Origin: Verrucomicrobiota bacterium
GTDB lineage: Bacteria; Verrucomicrobiota; Verrucomicrobiia; Verrucomicrobiales; Verrucomicrobiaceae
Direction: 5' to 3'
Length of the DNA stretch: 64,000 nucleotides
Assembly (NCBI GenBank): GCA_025360015.1
Contig: JANYCZ010000059.1
Coordinates: forward strand, 124,001 to 188,000
The notes beneath the pieces are model-generated. The model searched no databases. It was not told the origin of the DNA and was given only the letters and a program-made list of their open reading frames with translations. The translations under genes and the position numbers were made by a program. This document shows positions 37,268-46,259 of this stretch, in pieces; position 1 is the first letter of the stretch, and each line of letters opens with the position of its first letter.

Positions 37268-37305
37268 GTGAAACCTTGATGAACCCAGAATGAAATGACG
37301 GTGAA
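37268..37305 (-). promoter_or_regulatory. Array of four TTCAY boxes, 11-bp period (cre-tag-like) upstream of secreted-protein/creD operon
   Basis: Minus strand TTCAC-cgtcat-TTCAT-tctggg-TTCAT-caaggt-TTCAC. Confidence 0.85.
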
Positions 37306-37310
37306 AAAAT

Positions 37311-37340
37311 AAAGCCTCCAGAGCTTCAGTTCGTTCTGAA
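37311..37340 (+). repeat. REP-like family 3 (diverged)
   Basis: aaagcctccagagcttcagttcgttctgaa. Confidence 0.65.
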
Positions 37341-37404
37341 AACTCTCGCCCACCATGCCACAAACAAACACCCCCATCACATCGCAGACCACAAACCACG
37401 TAAT

Positions 37405-37424
37405 GTAGTACCGGCATCAGCCGG
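37405..37424 (+). repeat. REP family 2
   Basis: gtagtaccggcatcagccgg. Confidence 0.75.
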
Positions 37425-37558
37425 TTCCGGCCCGCGCCACCAAAACCAACTCCCACTCCAGAACAGTCCAGCAGGTTGAACCCTCATTCCACAAATTCGC
37501 ATTCACCCCAAAGGAAGCCGCATCCCATCAGCGTTGGTCTCCCCTCTCCTCATCCGTC

Positions 37559-39988
37559 ATGCCAAGACTCATCCTGCCCCTCCTCCTTTGCACCAGCATT
37601 CTCAATGCCGTCGAAGTACCAACAGCCTTGCGTGACCAAGTCCTGCCCGACGCCGCCCACCTCCTGGACGGTCAAGGCCGTGACAACGGCGTGCGCTTTG
37701 TCGATCTCAACGGCGATGGCCACGAAGACATCGTGCTTTCCAACACCCGCGAATACGGCGTGTTCCTCTTTGTACCAAAGGAGCGGGCCAAAAAGAATCT
37801 GCAATGGAACGAAGGCTGGTCCCAGGTGATGCGCGAAGGCAAGTCGGGCGATGCCAACAGTCTCCCGCTCATCGTGCGCGCGGACGGCAGCGATACTGGC
37901 GTCTCCTTTCATGATGCCGCCATGTGGAGCTCAACAACGAAGCAACGCATTCCCTATACCGAACTTCTGAAAGTTCCCGGCCACGCCCCGAAGTCGCCAC
38001 AGGAATCCCTCAAGGCGCTGCACGTTAAGCCCGGCTTTGAAGCCATGCTGGTGGCGGCCGAACCCCTCGTACAAGATCCCGTCTTCATCGACTGGGATGC
38101 GAAAGGCCGCATGTGGGTCGTTGAAATGGGCGACTACCCCTTTGCCCCCGGCGAAAAGACGAAGGATGGCAGCGTGGGACAGGACAAGGTTTCCGCACTG
38201 CAAGCAGGCCGCGTGAAAATTCTCGAAGACACGAATGGCGATGGTGTGTACGACAAGTCCACCTTGTTCCTCGACGGCCTCAAGCATCCCACCGGCCTCG
38301 CACCCTGGAAGAACGGCGTCTTCATCGCCAACATTCCCGACATCTTCTACGCCGAAGACACCGATGGCGACGGCAAATTCGACAAACGCGAAACCTGGTA
38401 CACCGGCTTCACCGCCGGCAATCCGCAGCATCTGGTGAACGGCTTCTGCTGGGGGCTGGACGGCTGGTTCTACGGTGCGAATGGCGACAGCGGCGGCGAC
38501 ATCATCTGCGTGAAGACCGGCAAAAAGATCACCTTGGGCACGAACGACTTCCGCTTCAATCCACGCACCGGGGAGTTCGCGCTGGAAGGCGGTCGCAGCC
38601 AGTATGGCAAGTGGCGCGATGATTTCGGCAACTGGTTTGGCAACAACAACAGCACCATCGGCTGGCACTACTGGCTGCCATTTCGTTATCTCGAACGCCA
38701 TCCCGAAGTCATCTCGAAATCCATTCGCAGCGACATGAATGCGGAGAAGCGCATCTACCCCGCAAGCCCGCCCGTGCGCCGTTTCAATCAGGGCAGCGCC
38801 ATCAACACCCTGACCTCCGGCTGCTCGCCCATGCCCTTCCGCGACACCACCTTCGGCACCGATGGCGAGCACGTCATGTTCATCTGCGAACCCGCCAACA
38901 ATCTGGTGCACCGCGAAGTGCTGAACTATGATGCCGGCACCATCACCAGCCATCGCCACCCAGACGATACCGAAAGCGAGTTCATCGCCAGCGAAGACAC
39001 CTGGTTCCGGCCCAGCATGGCACGCACCGGCCCGGATGGAGCGCTGTATGTGGTGGACATGTACCGCCTCGTCTTGGAACACCCGGAATGGATTCCTGCT
39101 GAGATCGCACGCGGCCTGGATCTGCGCGCAGGTGAAGATCGCGGGAGAATCTACCGCATCAGCAAAACAGGCTCGATTAAGTCCGTCACTCCACCAATGG
39201 CCTCCTCCAATGGCTGGATGCGTGACACCGCCCAGCGTTTGTTGATTGAGCGAAATGAAACCTCAGCAGTGCCAGAATTGAAAAAGCTTCTAGCCGCAGC
39301 ACCTCCGGTACGAATCCAGGCCGCATTCACGCTGATGCAACTCGGTGGCATGAGCGCCGATGAAGTGTTTGCCTTGATCCAGCCGCTGGCTCCGCAGGTG
39401 CGTGCCGGTGCCTTGACGGCGACAGAATCGAAGTCAGATGCGGTGTTCAATGAGGCTGAAAAGGCGTTGTTAAATCAGGCACCGCACGAAGTGCCTGCCA
39501 AGGTGGTGATGCCGGTGATCACAAACCACAATCCGAACCGGCAGAAGGTCGTCGGTCAGTATGTGGCGGAGGTGGCCAAACTCAGCGGCGATGCAAAGCG
39601 TGGTGCCGCCGTGTTTCAGAAGGCATGCATGGTCTGCCACAAGGTGCGTGATCTGGGCGTGGAAGTAGGCCCCGATCTGACCACCGTGGCCACCAAGCCA
39701 CGCGAGCAGCTCATCGAAGCCATCTTCGATCCCAATCGCGCCGTGGAGCAGCGCAATGCGGCCACACGCGTGACAAGGCAAGACCAGACGCTGGTCGTCG
39801 GTCAGCTCGTCGCCGAAACACCGGGCAACATCACCCTCCGCCTGCCCGGCGGTGCTGACATCGTTGTTCTGCGCAGCGACATCCACGAACTCAAAACCCT
39901 GACAACCTCCCTCATGCCCGAAGGATTGGAGAGCGTGCTCACCGCCCAGGATGTGGCCGATGTGCTCGCATTCATCTGCAGCAAGTAA
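37559..39988 (+). CDS. PVC-type haem-binding CxxCH protein (membrane-bound dehydrogenase-like)
   Basis: Signal peptide; HVKPGFEAMLVAAEPLVQDPVFIDWDAKGRMWVVEMGDYP; RRGAAVFQKACMVCHKV-type region with CMVCH. Confidence 0.93.
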   Translation: MPRLILPLLLCTSILNAVEVPTALRDQVLPDAAHLLDGQGRDNGVRFVDLNGDGHEDIVLSNTREYGVFLFVPKERAKKNLQWNEGWSQVMREGKSGDANSLPLIVRADGSDTGVSFHDAAMWSSTTKQRIPYTELLKVPGHAPKSPQESLKALHVKPGFEAMLVAAEPLVQDPVFIDWDAKGRMWVVEMGDYPFAPGEKTKDGSVGQDKVSALQAGRVKILEDTNGDGVYDKSTLFLDGLKHPTGLAPWKNGVFIANIPDIFYAEDTDGDGKFDKRETWYTGFTAGNPQHLVNGFCWGLDGWFYGANGDSGGDIICVKTGKKITLGTNDFRFNPRTGEFALEGGRSQYGKWRDDFGNWFGNNNSTIGWHYWLPFRYLERHPEVISKSIRSDMNAEKRIYPASPPVRRFNQGSAINTLTSGCSPMPFRDTTFGTDGEHVMFICEPANNLVHREVLNYDAGTITSHRHPDDTESEFIASEDTWFRPSMARTGPDGALYVVDMYRLVLEHPEWIPAEIARGLDLRAGEDRGRIYRISKTGSIKSVTPPMASSNGWMRDTAQRLLIERNETSAVPELKKLLAAAPPVRIQAAFTLMQLGGMSADEVFALIQPLAPQVRAGALTATESKSDAVFNEAEKALLNQAPHEVPAKVVMPVITNHNPNRQKVVGQYVAEVAKLSGDAKRGAAVFQKACMVCHKVRDLGVEVGPDLTTVATKPREQLIEAIFDPNRAVEQRNAATRVTRQDQTLVVGQLVAETPGNITLRLPGGADIVVLRSDIHELKTLTTSLMPEGLESVLTAQDVADVLAFICSK

Positions 39989-40001
39989 AGCAGTCCTCAG
40001 G

Positions 40002-40026
40002 CCAAGGTGTCGGGCGGCGAAGCCCC
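40002..40026 (+). repeat. REP family 1, degenerate
   Basis: ccaaggtgtcgggcggcgaagcccc after stop of 37559..39988. Confidence 0.45.
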
Positions 40027-40035
40027 TTTCCACCG

Positions 40036-41259
40036 CTACTTCACATCACGCCACAGCCAGCGCAGCGCCTCGGGCAGGTTCGGCGCCATGCCTTTGCTGC
40101 CGTGGAAGCACGGCGTCCAGTCGATGCGGAAGTCGTAGTCCTTGTACTTCAGCGCCGCAGCCATCTGCTTGTTGGCGATGGGCCAGTTGCCAAATTTGTT
40201 GTCGAGATCGTTTTCGCCATCGAGCAGGTACAGGCGGATGGGTTTGCGCTCCGCGAGGCGGATGAGCGAGGGATACACATGCCCGCCTTTCAGATCGACG
40301 AAGGACCCGACCCAGGAGAGGACTTTGCGAAATTTGTCCGGCCGCTCCCACGCGACCGTGAAGGAGCAGATGCCGCCGGAGGACCCGCCTGCAATGGCCC
40401 AGGCTTCAGGCTGCGGGCGAAACTGGGTCTGATAGCGCTTTTCAACTTCAGGCAGGATCTCGTTGATCAAAAAGCGCGAATAGGCATCGCCCACGGAGTC
40501 GTACTCAAAGCCACGATTGGCCGCCTTCTCACCGGCTTTTTGCTTCGTCATGCGCCCCGGATCAATGAAGACGCCCACCGTGCGTGGCATCTCCTTTTTG
40601 TGGATGAGATTGTCAAAGACCACGGAGGCACGCATGCTCCCATTGGGATCAACGTGGCGCGAGCCATCCTGCCAGACCATGAGGCAGGTTTCCTCGCCAG
40701 CTTTGAAATCTGCCGGCAGATAGACGGTCACATCGCGCACGGTATCAGGGAAGACCTTGCTCGTATTCCATTCAAACTTCTCCAGCCTGCCCTTTGGCAC
40801 GTCCTTCTGCGGCAGGCTGTCGGCGGTGTATTCAAAATACTCCACATGCACAGTGCCGGCCATGTGCGGCATGCCTTCCGATTCCACTCGGTAGCCGGTT
40901 TCGCTAAAGTTGGGCATGTCAGTGACGAGTACCTGCAGGCCGTCATCGCCCAGCGCTGTCATCTCGCCAATCAAAGTACCATCCTGCTGCACGACACGCG
41001 CCGGCTTGGGATCGATGATGGCCCAGGCGACCGTGGTGGCCTCGATCTTCGCGGCGCCCCTGCCCTGCGTCAGCTTTTGCCGGCCAAAGAGCCGCACGAC
41101 CTGATCATGCAATGTCGCTTTTTGCACCTCTGATTGCGATGCTTTTTTCAAGCCCTCACCAATCTGCCTGGGGGTGATGGGCGGCTGTGCACCCGGCTTG
41201 TTTTGTGCAGCACTGAAAGTGACGATGAAGAAAAGCGACGAAAGGAGGGCAAGGCGCAT
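40036..41259 (-). CDS. Esterase family protein (Fes/esterase D-like), secreted
   Basis: Signal peptide MRLALLSSLFFIVTFSAAQ; VTVYLPADFKAGEETCLMVWQDG; AIAGGSSGGICSFTVAWERPDKFRKVLSWVGSF. Confidence 0.88.
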   Translation of the reverse strand: MRLALLSSLFFIVTFSAAQNKPGAQPPITPRQIGEGLKKASQSEVQKATLHDQVVRLFGRQKLTQGRGAAKIEATTVAWAIIDPKPARVVQQDGTLIGEMTALGDDGLQVLVTDMPNFSETGYRVESEGMPHMAGTVHVEYFEYTADSLPQKDVPKGRLEKFEWNTSKVFPDTVRDVTVYLPADFKAGEETCLMVWQDGSRHVDPNGSMRASVVFDNLIHKKEMPRTVGVFIDPGRMTKQKAGEKAANRGFEYDSVGDAYSRFLINEILPEVEKRYQTQFRPQPEAWAIAGGSSGGICSFTVAWERPDKFRKVLSWVGSFVDLKGGHVYPSLIRLAERKPIRLYLLDGENDLDNKFGNWPIANKQMAAALKYKDYDFRIDWTPCFHGSKGMAPNLPEALRWLWRDVK

Positions 41260-41327
41260 GAATGCGGGCTCTAACGCCAGCTTGAGACAAAGAATATCGT
41301 AGATTTCCCCGCGCTGCAGATTTCGCA

Positions 41328-41355
41328 CCAAGGTGCCGGGGTCTCCGACCCCGTC
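41328..41355 (+). repeat. REP family 1
   Basis: ccaaggtgccggggtctccgaccccgtc. Confidence 0.85.
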
Positions 41356-41420
41356 CGGTTCTGGATGGCTCTTTACACCAAAGTCTAAAACGGGGTCAAA
41401 GCCCCCCCGACTCCCCTGTG

Positions 41421-42140
41421 TTACAGCGCCGCAGTAAACGGCATCCTGCCAGTAGGGGTTCTTGCGGTGCGCAGTCGCGCCTCGATGCCCTCCATCATGG
41501 CGCGGACGTGGCGCCATTTCGTGCGGTCGCGCATGAGCTCCATGCTCCTTTCATACGATCCCCATTTGATGACTTCGATGTCCACATGACGCACGCCCCA
41601 GGTGTCCATCATGGTGCGGCTGGGCTTGTACAAATCGATGGTGCCAGTGCCAACCAAGGCGCTGCCATAGTCATCGACCACATAGGTAACTCCGGGCTGC
41701 CCCGCGATGCGGAACTGCGTGCCGACCGGAAAGCGCGACCAGTCTGCCGCAGCACTGCGCACGCTGCCAAATCTCAAATTCGTACCGATTGCGTTCTTCA
41801 CTCCATAGACAATGTGATCACTCTCATCGTGCGTATAGGCAGTCGTCCGCACGCGCATCTGAGAATTGCGATGCAAATTTGTACCCGCAAGCATCACTGG
41901 AACTCTTGGGTCATCCAGGACGAACGTGTAGCGCTTGATCGCGCTTGGGCGGAAGGGCACCCCAGTCGCCAAAGCCTTGCGCACCTCGTATTTGACGCCT
42001 GTTTGCAAAGGGGTGACAGCGCTTTTACTCCGCATCTCTTTCCAGTAGGTCAGCAGCGACTGCTTGGGCAGAGCGCAGGCGGAAAGTGTGGTCAGCAAGA
42101 CACCGCAGAGGCCAGAGGTGATCAAACGTGAGTTGTACAT
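41421..42140 (-). CDS. 3D-domain lipoprotein
   Basis: Lipobox LTTLSAC; RVRTTAYTHDESDH...GTQFRIAGQPGVTYVVDDYGSALVGTGTIDLYKPSRTMMDTWGVRHVDIEVIKWG. Confidence 0.8.
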   Translation of the reverse strand: MYNSRLITSGLCGVLLTTLSACALPKQSLLTYWKEMRSKSAVTPLQTGVKYEVRKALATGVPFRPSAIKRYTFVLDDPRVPVMLAGTNLHRNSQMRVRTTAYTHDESDHIVYGVKNAIGTNLRFGSVRSAAADWSRFPVGTQFRIAGQPGVTYVVDDYGSALVGTGTIDLYKPSRTMMDTWGVRHVDIEVIKWGSYERSMELMRDRTKWRHVRAMMEGIEARLRTARTPTGRMPFTAAL

Positions 42141-42284
42141 GGCGATATTTTTGTAATTACAAACAAATCTGCCATAAATCTTAGACATCTTCAATATAAA
42201 AAGAATAATTTACATATTTGTGAAGTTTAACATAACTTAATAACCCGCATTTCAACTCCTCTACTCCCCTCCCCGTAAAATCGG

Positions 42285-43643
42285 TTATTCCGCGTGCTCT
42301 TCCCACAGCTTCCGCCAGTGATCGAGTCGCTCTTTAATACGGCCTTCGAGACCATTCGCGGTGGGGTCATAGTACTGCTTCCCGCCCTCCAGGCAGCGCT
42401 GCGGCACAAAGCCGCCCTCGTAGTTGTGCGGATAGAGGTAGCCTTCCCCATGGCCAAACTCCTTCGCAGCCTTTTTGTGGTGCGCATCCCGCAGGTGCTT
42501 GGGCACCGGCAGGGTCCGGCCGTTCTTCACATCTTCCAGCGCAGCATCGATCGCGGTGTAGGAGCGGTTGCTCTTCGGCGCGGTGGCATTGTAAATCGTC
42601 GCATGCGCCAGGATGATGCGCGCCTCCGGCATGCCGATGAATTCGACCGCCTGCTGCGCAGCGACAGCAACGCGCAGAGCGTTACTATCCGCCATCCCGA
42701 TGTCCTCGCTCGCGGCAATGACAATGCGCCGGGCGATGAACCGAATGTCCTCCCCGGCATAGAGCATTTTGGCCAGCCAGTACAGCGCCGCGTCAGGATC
42801 TGAGGCACGCATGCTTTTGATGAAGGCGCTGATCGTGTCGTAGTGCGCATCGCCGTCCCCGTCATACACCACGGTCTTTTGCTGCACAGATTCCTCCGCA
42901 GCGTTCAGCGTGATGACGATCTCTCCCGCCGCATCCGGCTGTGTCGAGAGCACGGCAAGCTCCAGTGCATTCAGGCAGCGGCGCGCATCCCCATCCGCCA
43001 CGGTGGCAAGGTGCAGCCGTGCGTCCGGCTCGATGCGCGCCTTCATGCCGCCTAGTCCGCGCTCCGTGTCGCTCAAGGCGCGGTCCATCAGCGCTTCGAG
43101 GTCTAGGATGCCCAGCGGCTCCAGCGTGAAGACCTGCGAGCGGCTCACCAGCGGGCTGTTCACATAAAAGAACGGATTGTGCGTCGTCGCGCCGATGAAG
43201 CGCAGCGTGCCGCGCTCCAGGTGCGGCAGCAGCACATCCTGCTGCGCCTTGTTGAAGCGGTGAATCTCATCCACAAACAGGATGGTCGTCTTATTGTACA
43301 GCCGGATGTGATGCCCGGCGTTCTCTGCCTCCTTGCGGATGTCCGCCACACTGCTCTCCACCCCGCTGAGCGTCACGAAGCGCGATTTCGTCTCCTGGGA
43401 GATGATGTGCGCCAGCGTCGTCTTGCCCACCCCGGGCGGCCCGTAGAGGATGAGTGAGGAAAAGCGGTCCGCCTGCACCGCACGGCGCAGCAGCTTGCCC
43501 TCCGCCAGGATGTGCTGCTGCCCGGCATACTCCTCCAGCGTACGCGGCCGCATGCGCGAGGCCAGCGGCGCCCCGGCATGGTGCATCGCTGCGCCCGCGC
43601 GCGGCGGTTCAGGGGGCGGAGAGGCAAAAAAGTCGTCGGCCAT
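42285..43643 (-). CDS. rarA: Replication-associated recombination protein A (RarA/MgsA)
   Basis: LASRMRPRTLEEYAGQQHIL; LILYGPPGVGKTTLAHIIS; TILFVDEIHRFNKAQQDVLLPHLERGTLRFIGATTHNPFF. Confidence 0.96.
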   Translation of the reverse strand: MADDFFASPPPEPPRAGAAMHHAGAPLASRMRPRTLEEYAGQQHILAEGKLLRRAVQADRFSSLILYGPPGVGKTTLAHIISQETKSRFVTLSGVESSVADIRKEAENAGHHIRLYNKTTILFVDEIHRFNKAQQDVLLPHLERGTLRFIGATTHNPFFYVNSPLVSRSQVFTLEPLGILDLEALMDRALSDTERGLGGMKARIEPDARLHLATVADGDARRCLNALELAVLSTQPDAAGEIVITLNAAEESVQQKTVVYDGDGDAHYDTISAFIKSMRASDPDAALYWLAKMLYAGEDIRFIARRIVIAASEDIGMADSNALRVAVAAQQAVEFIGMPEARIILAHATIYNATAPKSNRSYTAIDAALEDVKNGRTLPVPKHLRDAHHKKAAKEFGHGEGYLYPHNYEGGFVPQRCLEGGKQYYDPTANGLEGRIKERLDHWRKLWEEHAE

Positions 43644-43743
43644 TCAGGTCAGAGGTGATAACGATGAATGAAGCCGATTGGCCGCAACGGCAAATCGCAG
43701 TTTGCACCTGTTCTTGATATGCGGCATTACATGGCCAACGGTC

Positions 43744-44556
43744 ATGAAGCTCGAGAACCCCTTCCCTGGCATGAATCCCTGGCTCGAAATCGGCTGGGAA
43801 AACACACATGCGACTCTGCTGACGTACATCAAGGACGCGCTCAACGAATCCTTGCCGCCGGATCTCCGAGTGCGCACCGAGGAGGGCGTGACCATTGGCT
43901 CTGGAGATGCTGAAACGGGCCATGGAACCAGACGTCGCCCAGACGTATCCGTGACAGAGTCCTGGAAACTCGGCAAGCCTCCGCAATGGCAGCCTGAGGC
44001 AGCCAACGGTAGCACTCTGCTCGCAGAGCCTGACCAGATCGTGCAGGAAGACCATGTACCGCCACGCTGGCTGGAGATCACGGATAGCACCGGCAGGCTG
44101 GTCACCGTGATCGAACTGCTAAGTCCCTCCAACAAGACCTATGACCGGCAGGAGTACAAGCTGCGCCAGCACCGCTATCTGGAGTGCCATGTGAATCTCG
44201 TGGAAATCGATCTTCTGCTCTCGGGAGCGCACACGGTGGCCGTTTCCCCAGACCTGCTGAAACCTGCGGACGGCAGTGCCCGCTACATGGTCTGCTCTGC
44301 CCGTGCGGCCATGCCCAGCCAGCGGGAGATCTACCTGCTGCCGCTGCGGGAGCGGCTGAAACCTGTGAGAATCCCTCTGCGTGCCACGGACAAGGACGTC
44401 ATTCTGGACCTGCAGCCCCTCATCGACCGCTGCTACCAGACCGGCCGCTACTGGCAGACAGACTACACGCGGCCGCTGCCCCAGCCCCTGAATGACGCAG
44501 ACACTGCGTGGGCCAGAGAACTGCTGAAAGAGGCTGGGCTGCTTAACTGCCCATGA
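43744..44556 (+). CDS. DUF4058 family protein
   Basis: NPFPGMNPWLE; RRPDVSVTE; VTVIELLSPSNKTYDRQEYKLRQHRYLECHVNLVEIDLLLSG. Confidence 0.88.
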   Translation: MKLENPFPGMNPWLEIGWENTHATLLTYIKDALNESLPPDLRVRTEEGVTIGSGDAETGHGTRRRPDVSVTESWKLGKPPQWQPEAANGSTLLAEPDQIVQEDHVPPRWLEITDSTGRLVTVIELLSPSNKTYDRQEYKLRQHRYLECHVNLVEIDLLLSGAHTVAVSPDLLKPADGSARYMVCSARAAMPSQREIYLLPLRERLKPVRIPLRATDKDVILDLQPLIDRCYQTGRYWQTDYTRPLPQPLNDADTAWARELLKEAGLLNCP

Positions 44557-44960
44557 AGCTCTCCAAAAAAGCCGAATACGCCCTCCGCGCCCTCGTGGCG
44601 ATGGGCCGTGAGCGCGAGGGCACAAATTTCTCCATCCAGGATCTCGCCAGCAGCGAGCACATCCCGCTCAAGTTCCTTGAGCAAATCCTGCTCGCCCTCA
44701 AAAACGGCGGCCTCCTGCGCAGCAAGCGCGGGGTGGGCGGCGGCTACCAGCTCGTCACCCCTCCATCCCGCATCACCTTGGGGGAAGTCGTCACACTGTT
44801 CGACGGTCCCTTTGATCCCCTCCCCGGCGCAGACCAGGATGCCCTGGGCCAGGTCTTCAGCGGCCTGCGAGATCAGGTGGCCCAGTGGTTCGCCGAGCAC
44901 ACCGTGGCCCAGATCATCGCCAAAGATCGCTCCCGCGAGACCGTGTCGTTTGATATTTGA
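44553..44960 (+). CDS. Rrf2 family transcriptional regulator
   Basis: MKLSKKAEYALRALVAMGRE...SIQDLASSEHIPLKFLEQILLALKNGGLLRSKRGVGGGYQL; ATGA overlap with DUF4058 gene. Confidence 0.95.
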   Translation: MKLSKKAEYALRALVAMGREREGTNFSIQDLASSEHIPLKFLEQILLALKNGGLLRSKRGVGGGYQLVTPPSRITLGEVVTLFDGPFDPLPGADQDALGQVFSGLRDQVAQWFAEHTVAQIIAKDRSRETVSFDI

Positions 44961-44978
44961 CCAAGGACCATCCGGCGC

Positions 44979-46190
44979 TCACTTCCCAAACAGCCACAGC
45001 GCCAGCACAAGTGTCCACGCGATGTTAAAAACCTGCCCGCCAATGAAAGCCAGCGCAGGCTTCCCCTCGCCCAGCGTGAAGAGCTCCCCCAGCCGCGTCT
45101 CCAGGCCGATGCACACAAACGCCGCGGCAAACCACACATCCCTGAAATTCTTGATCGGGTCCTTGGCAGCCTTCAGCGCATCTGCCGGGATGAAGTAGGA
45201 AAACGCGATGGATGCCAGGACAAAGCCGATCACAAACTTCGGAAATCGTTCCCAGATCACATAGGCAGACACCCTTTGGCCGGACGCCTTGCCGCCGCGC
45301 ATCGTCCACCAGATGGACAGGAGAAACGCCGCCACCCCGATCAGCACATTTTGCGACATCTTCACGATGGATCCCGTCGTCACCGCCACCTCCCCCACCG
45401 ACTTCGTCGCCGCAGTCACAGACGCCGTGGTGTCCAGCGTCCCGCCCAGCCATGCGCCCGCCACCTCGCCAGAAAGCCCCATCACCTGCGTCACCCAGGG
45501 CATGAAGATGATCATCGGCAGCGCGCACACCAGCACCAGAGAGGTCACATAGGACAGCTTCTTTTTGTCTCCCTGAATCGCTCCGCAGGCCGCGATGGCG
45601 GCCGACACACCACAGATGGACACGGCCGTGGAAAGCATCACCGCAAATTCATCATCCACCTTCAGCTTCCGCGCCAAAAAGAAGCAGACATACCACACCA
45701 CGGGGATCACCAGCGCGGCCTGCAGCATGCCCGGCACCCCCGCCTTCATGATTTCCGGCAGCGCGATCGTGGCCCCATGGATGACGATCCCCACCTTGAT
45801 GAAAAACTCCGCACGCGCCGCGCCCTTCAGCCACTGCGGCATCGGCAGCAGGTGGCTCCAGGCCAGCCCCAGCGCCAGTGCAAACACCACATACTCCAGA
45901 CCCCACGCCTTGATGCCCGGAACTGCCGCGATCTGCTGCGAACCCCACGCCAGCGCCAGCACCACCACCGCGCCAAACAGAACCCGTGGCCCGAAGAACA
46001 GCGCCGCAAAAATCGCCAGTGTGCCCATCATCACCCACACCGAAGGATTCCAACCCGCCGCCAGCGCTCCCGGGATCGGCAACCCCGCCAAAACGGCCAG
46101 CCAGTCTTCATTTTCCCACCAACGTGGGGCGGCAGGTGCGGGAGCGGGAGAGGAAGTTGCGGAGTCGGCTGCGGCAGAATGGACGGGCAT
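44979..46190 (-). CDS. YeiH/UPF0324 family putative sulfate exporter
   Basis: Multi-TM; KVGIVIHGATIALPEIMKAG, VSICGVSAAIAACGAI, AGAWLGGTLDTTASVTAA. Confidence 0.88.
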   Translation of the reverse strand: MPVHSAAADSATSSPAPAPAAPRWWENEDWLAVLAGLPIPGALAAGWNPSVWVMMGTLAIFAALFFGPRVLFGAVVVLALAWGSQQIAAVPGIKAWGLEYVVFALALGLAWSHLLPMPQWLKGAARAEFFIKVGIVIHGATIALPEIMKAGVPGMLQAALVIPVVWYVCFFLARKLKVDDEFAVMLSTAVSICGVSAAIAACGAIQGDKKKLSYVTSLVLVCALPMIIFMPWVTQVMGLSGEVAGAWLGGTLDTTASVTAATKSVGEVAVTTGSIVKMSQNVLIGVAAFLLSIWWTMRGGKASGQRVSAYVIWERFPKFVIGFVLASIAFSYFIPADALKAAKDPIKNFRDVWFAAAFVCIGLETRLGELFTLGEGKPALAFIGGQVFNIAWTLVLALWLFGK

Positions 46191-46201
46191 GATGAATGGG
46201 T

Positions 46202-46235
46202 AAAAAGAAATCGCGGCGGGACAACCGCCGCGATT
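46202..46235 (-). terminator. Rho-independent terminator for 46260..46790 gene
   Basis: Perfect 11-bp stem AATCGCGGCGG/CCGCCGCGATT followed on the minus strand by TCTTTTT. Confidence 0.85.
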
Positions 46236-46259
46236 CAAACGCCCGCCATCAGACTTCTT

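Noticed and set aside
37931-39082. 383-aa minus-strand ORF antisense to the PVC CxxCH gene
   Set aside because: Shadow ORF; sense frame carries signal peptide and haem motif
46202-46235. Hairpin at 46209-46235 as another REP copy
   Set aside because: Lacks the CCAAGG leader and is followed by a T tract on the minus strand, so it is better explained as an intrinsic terminator
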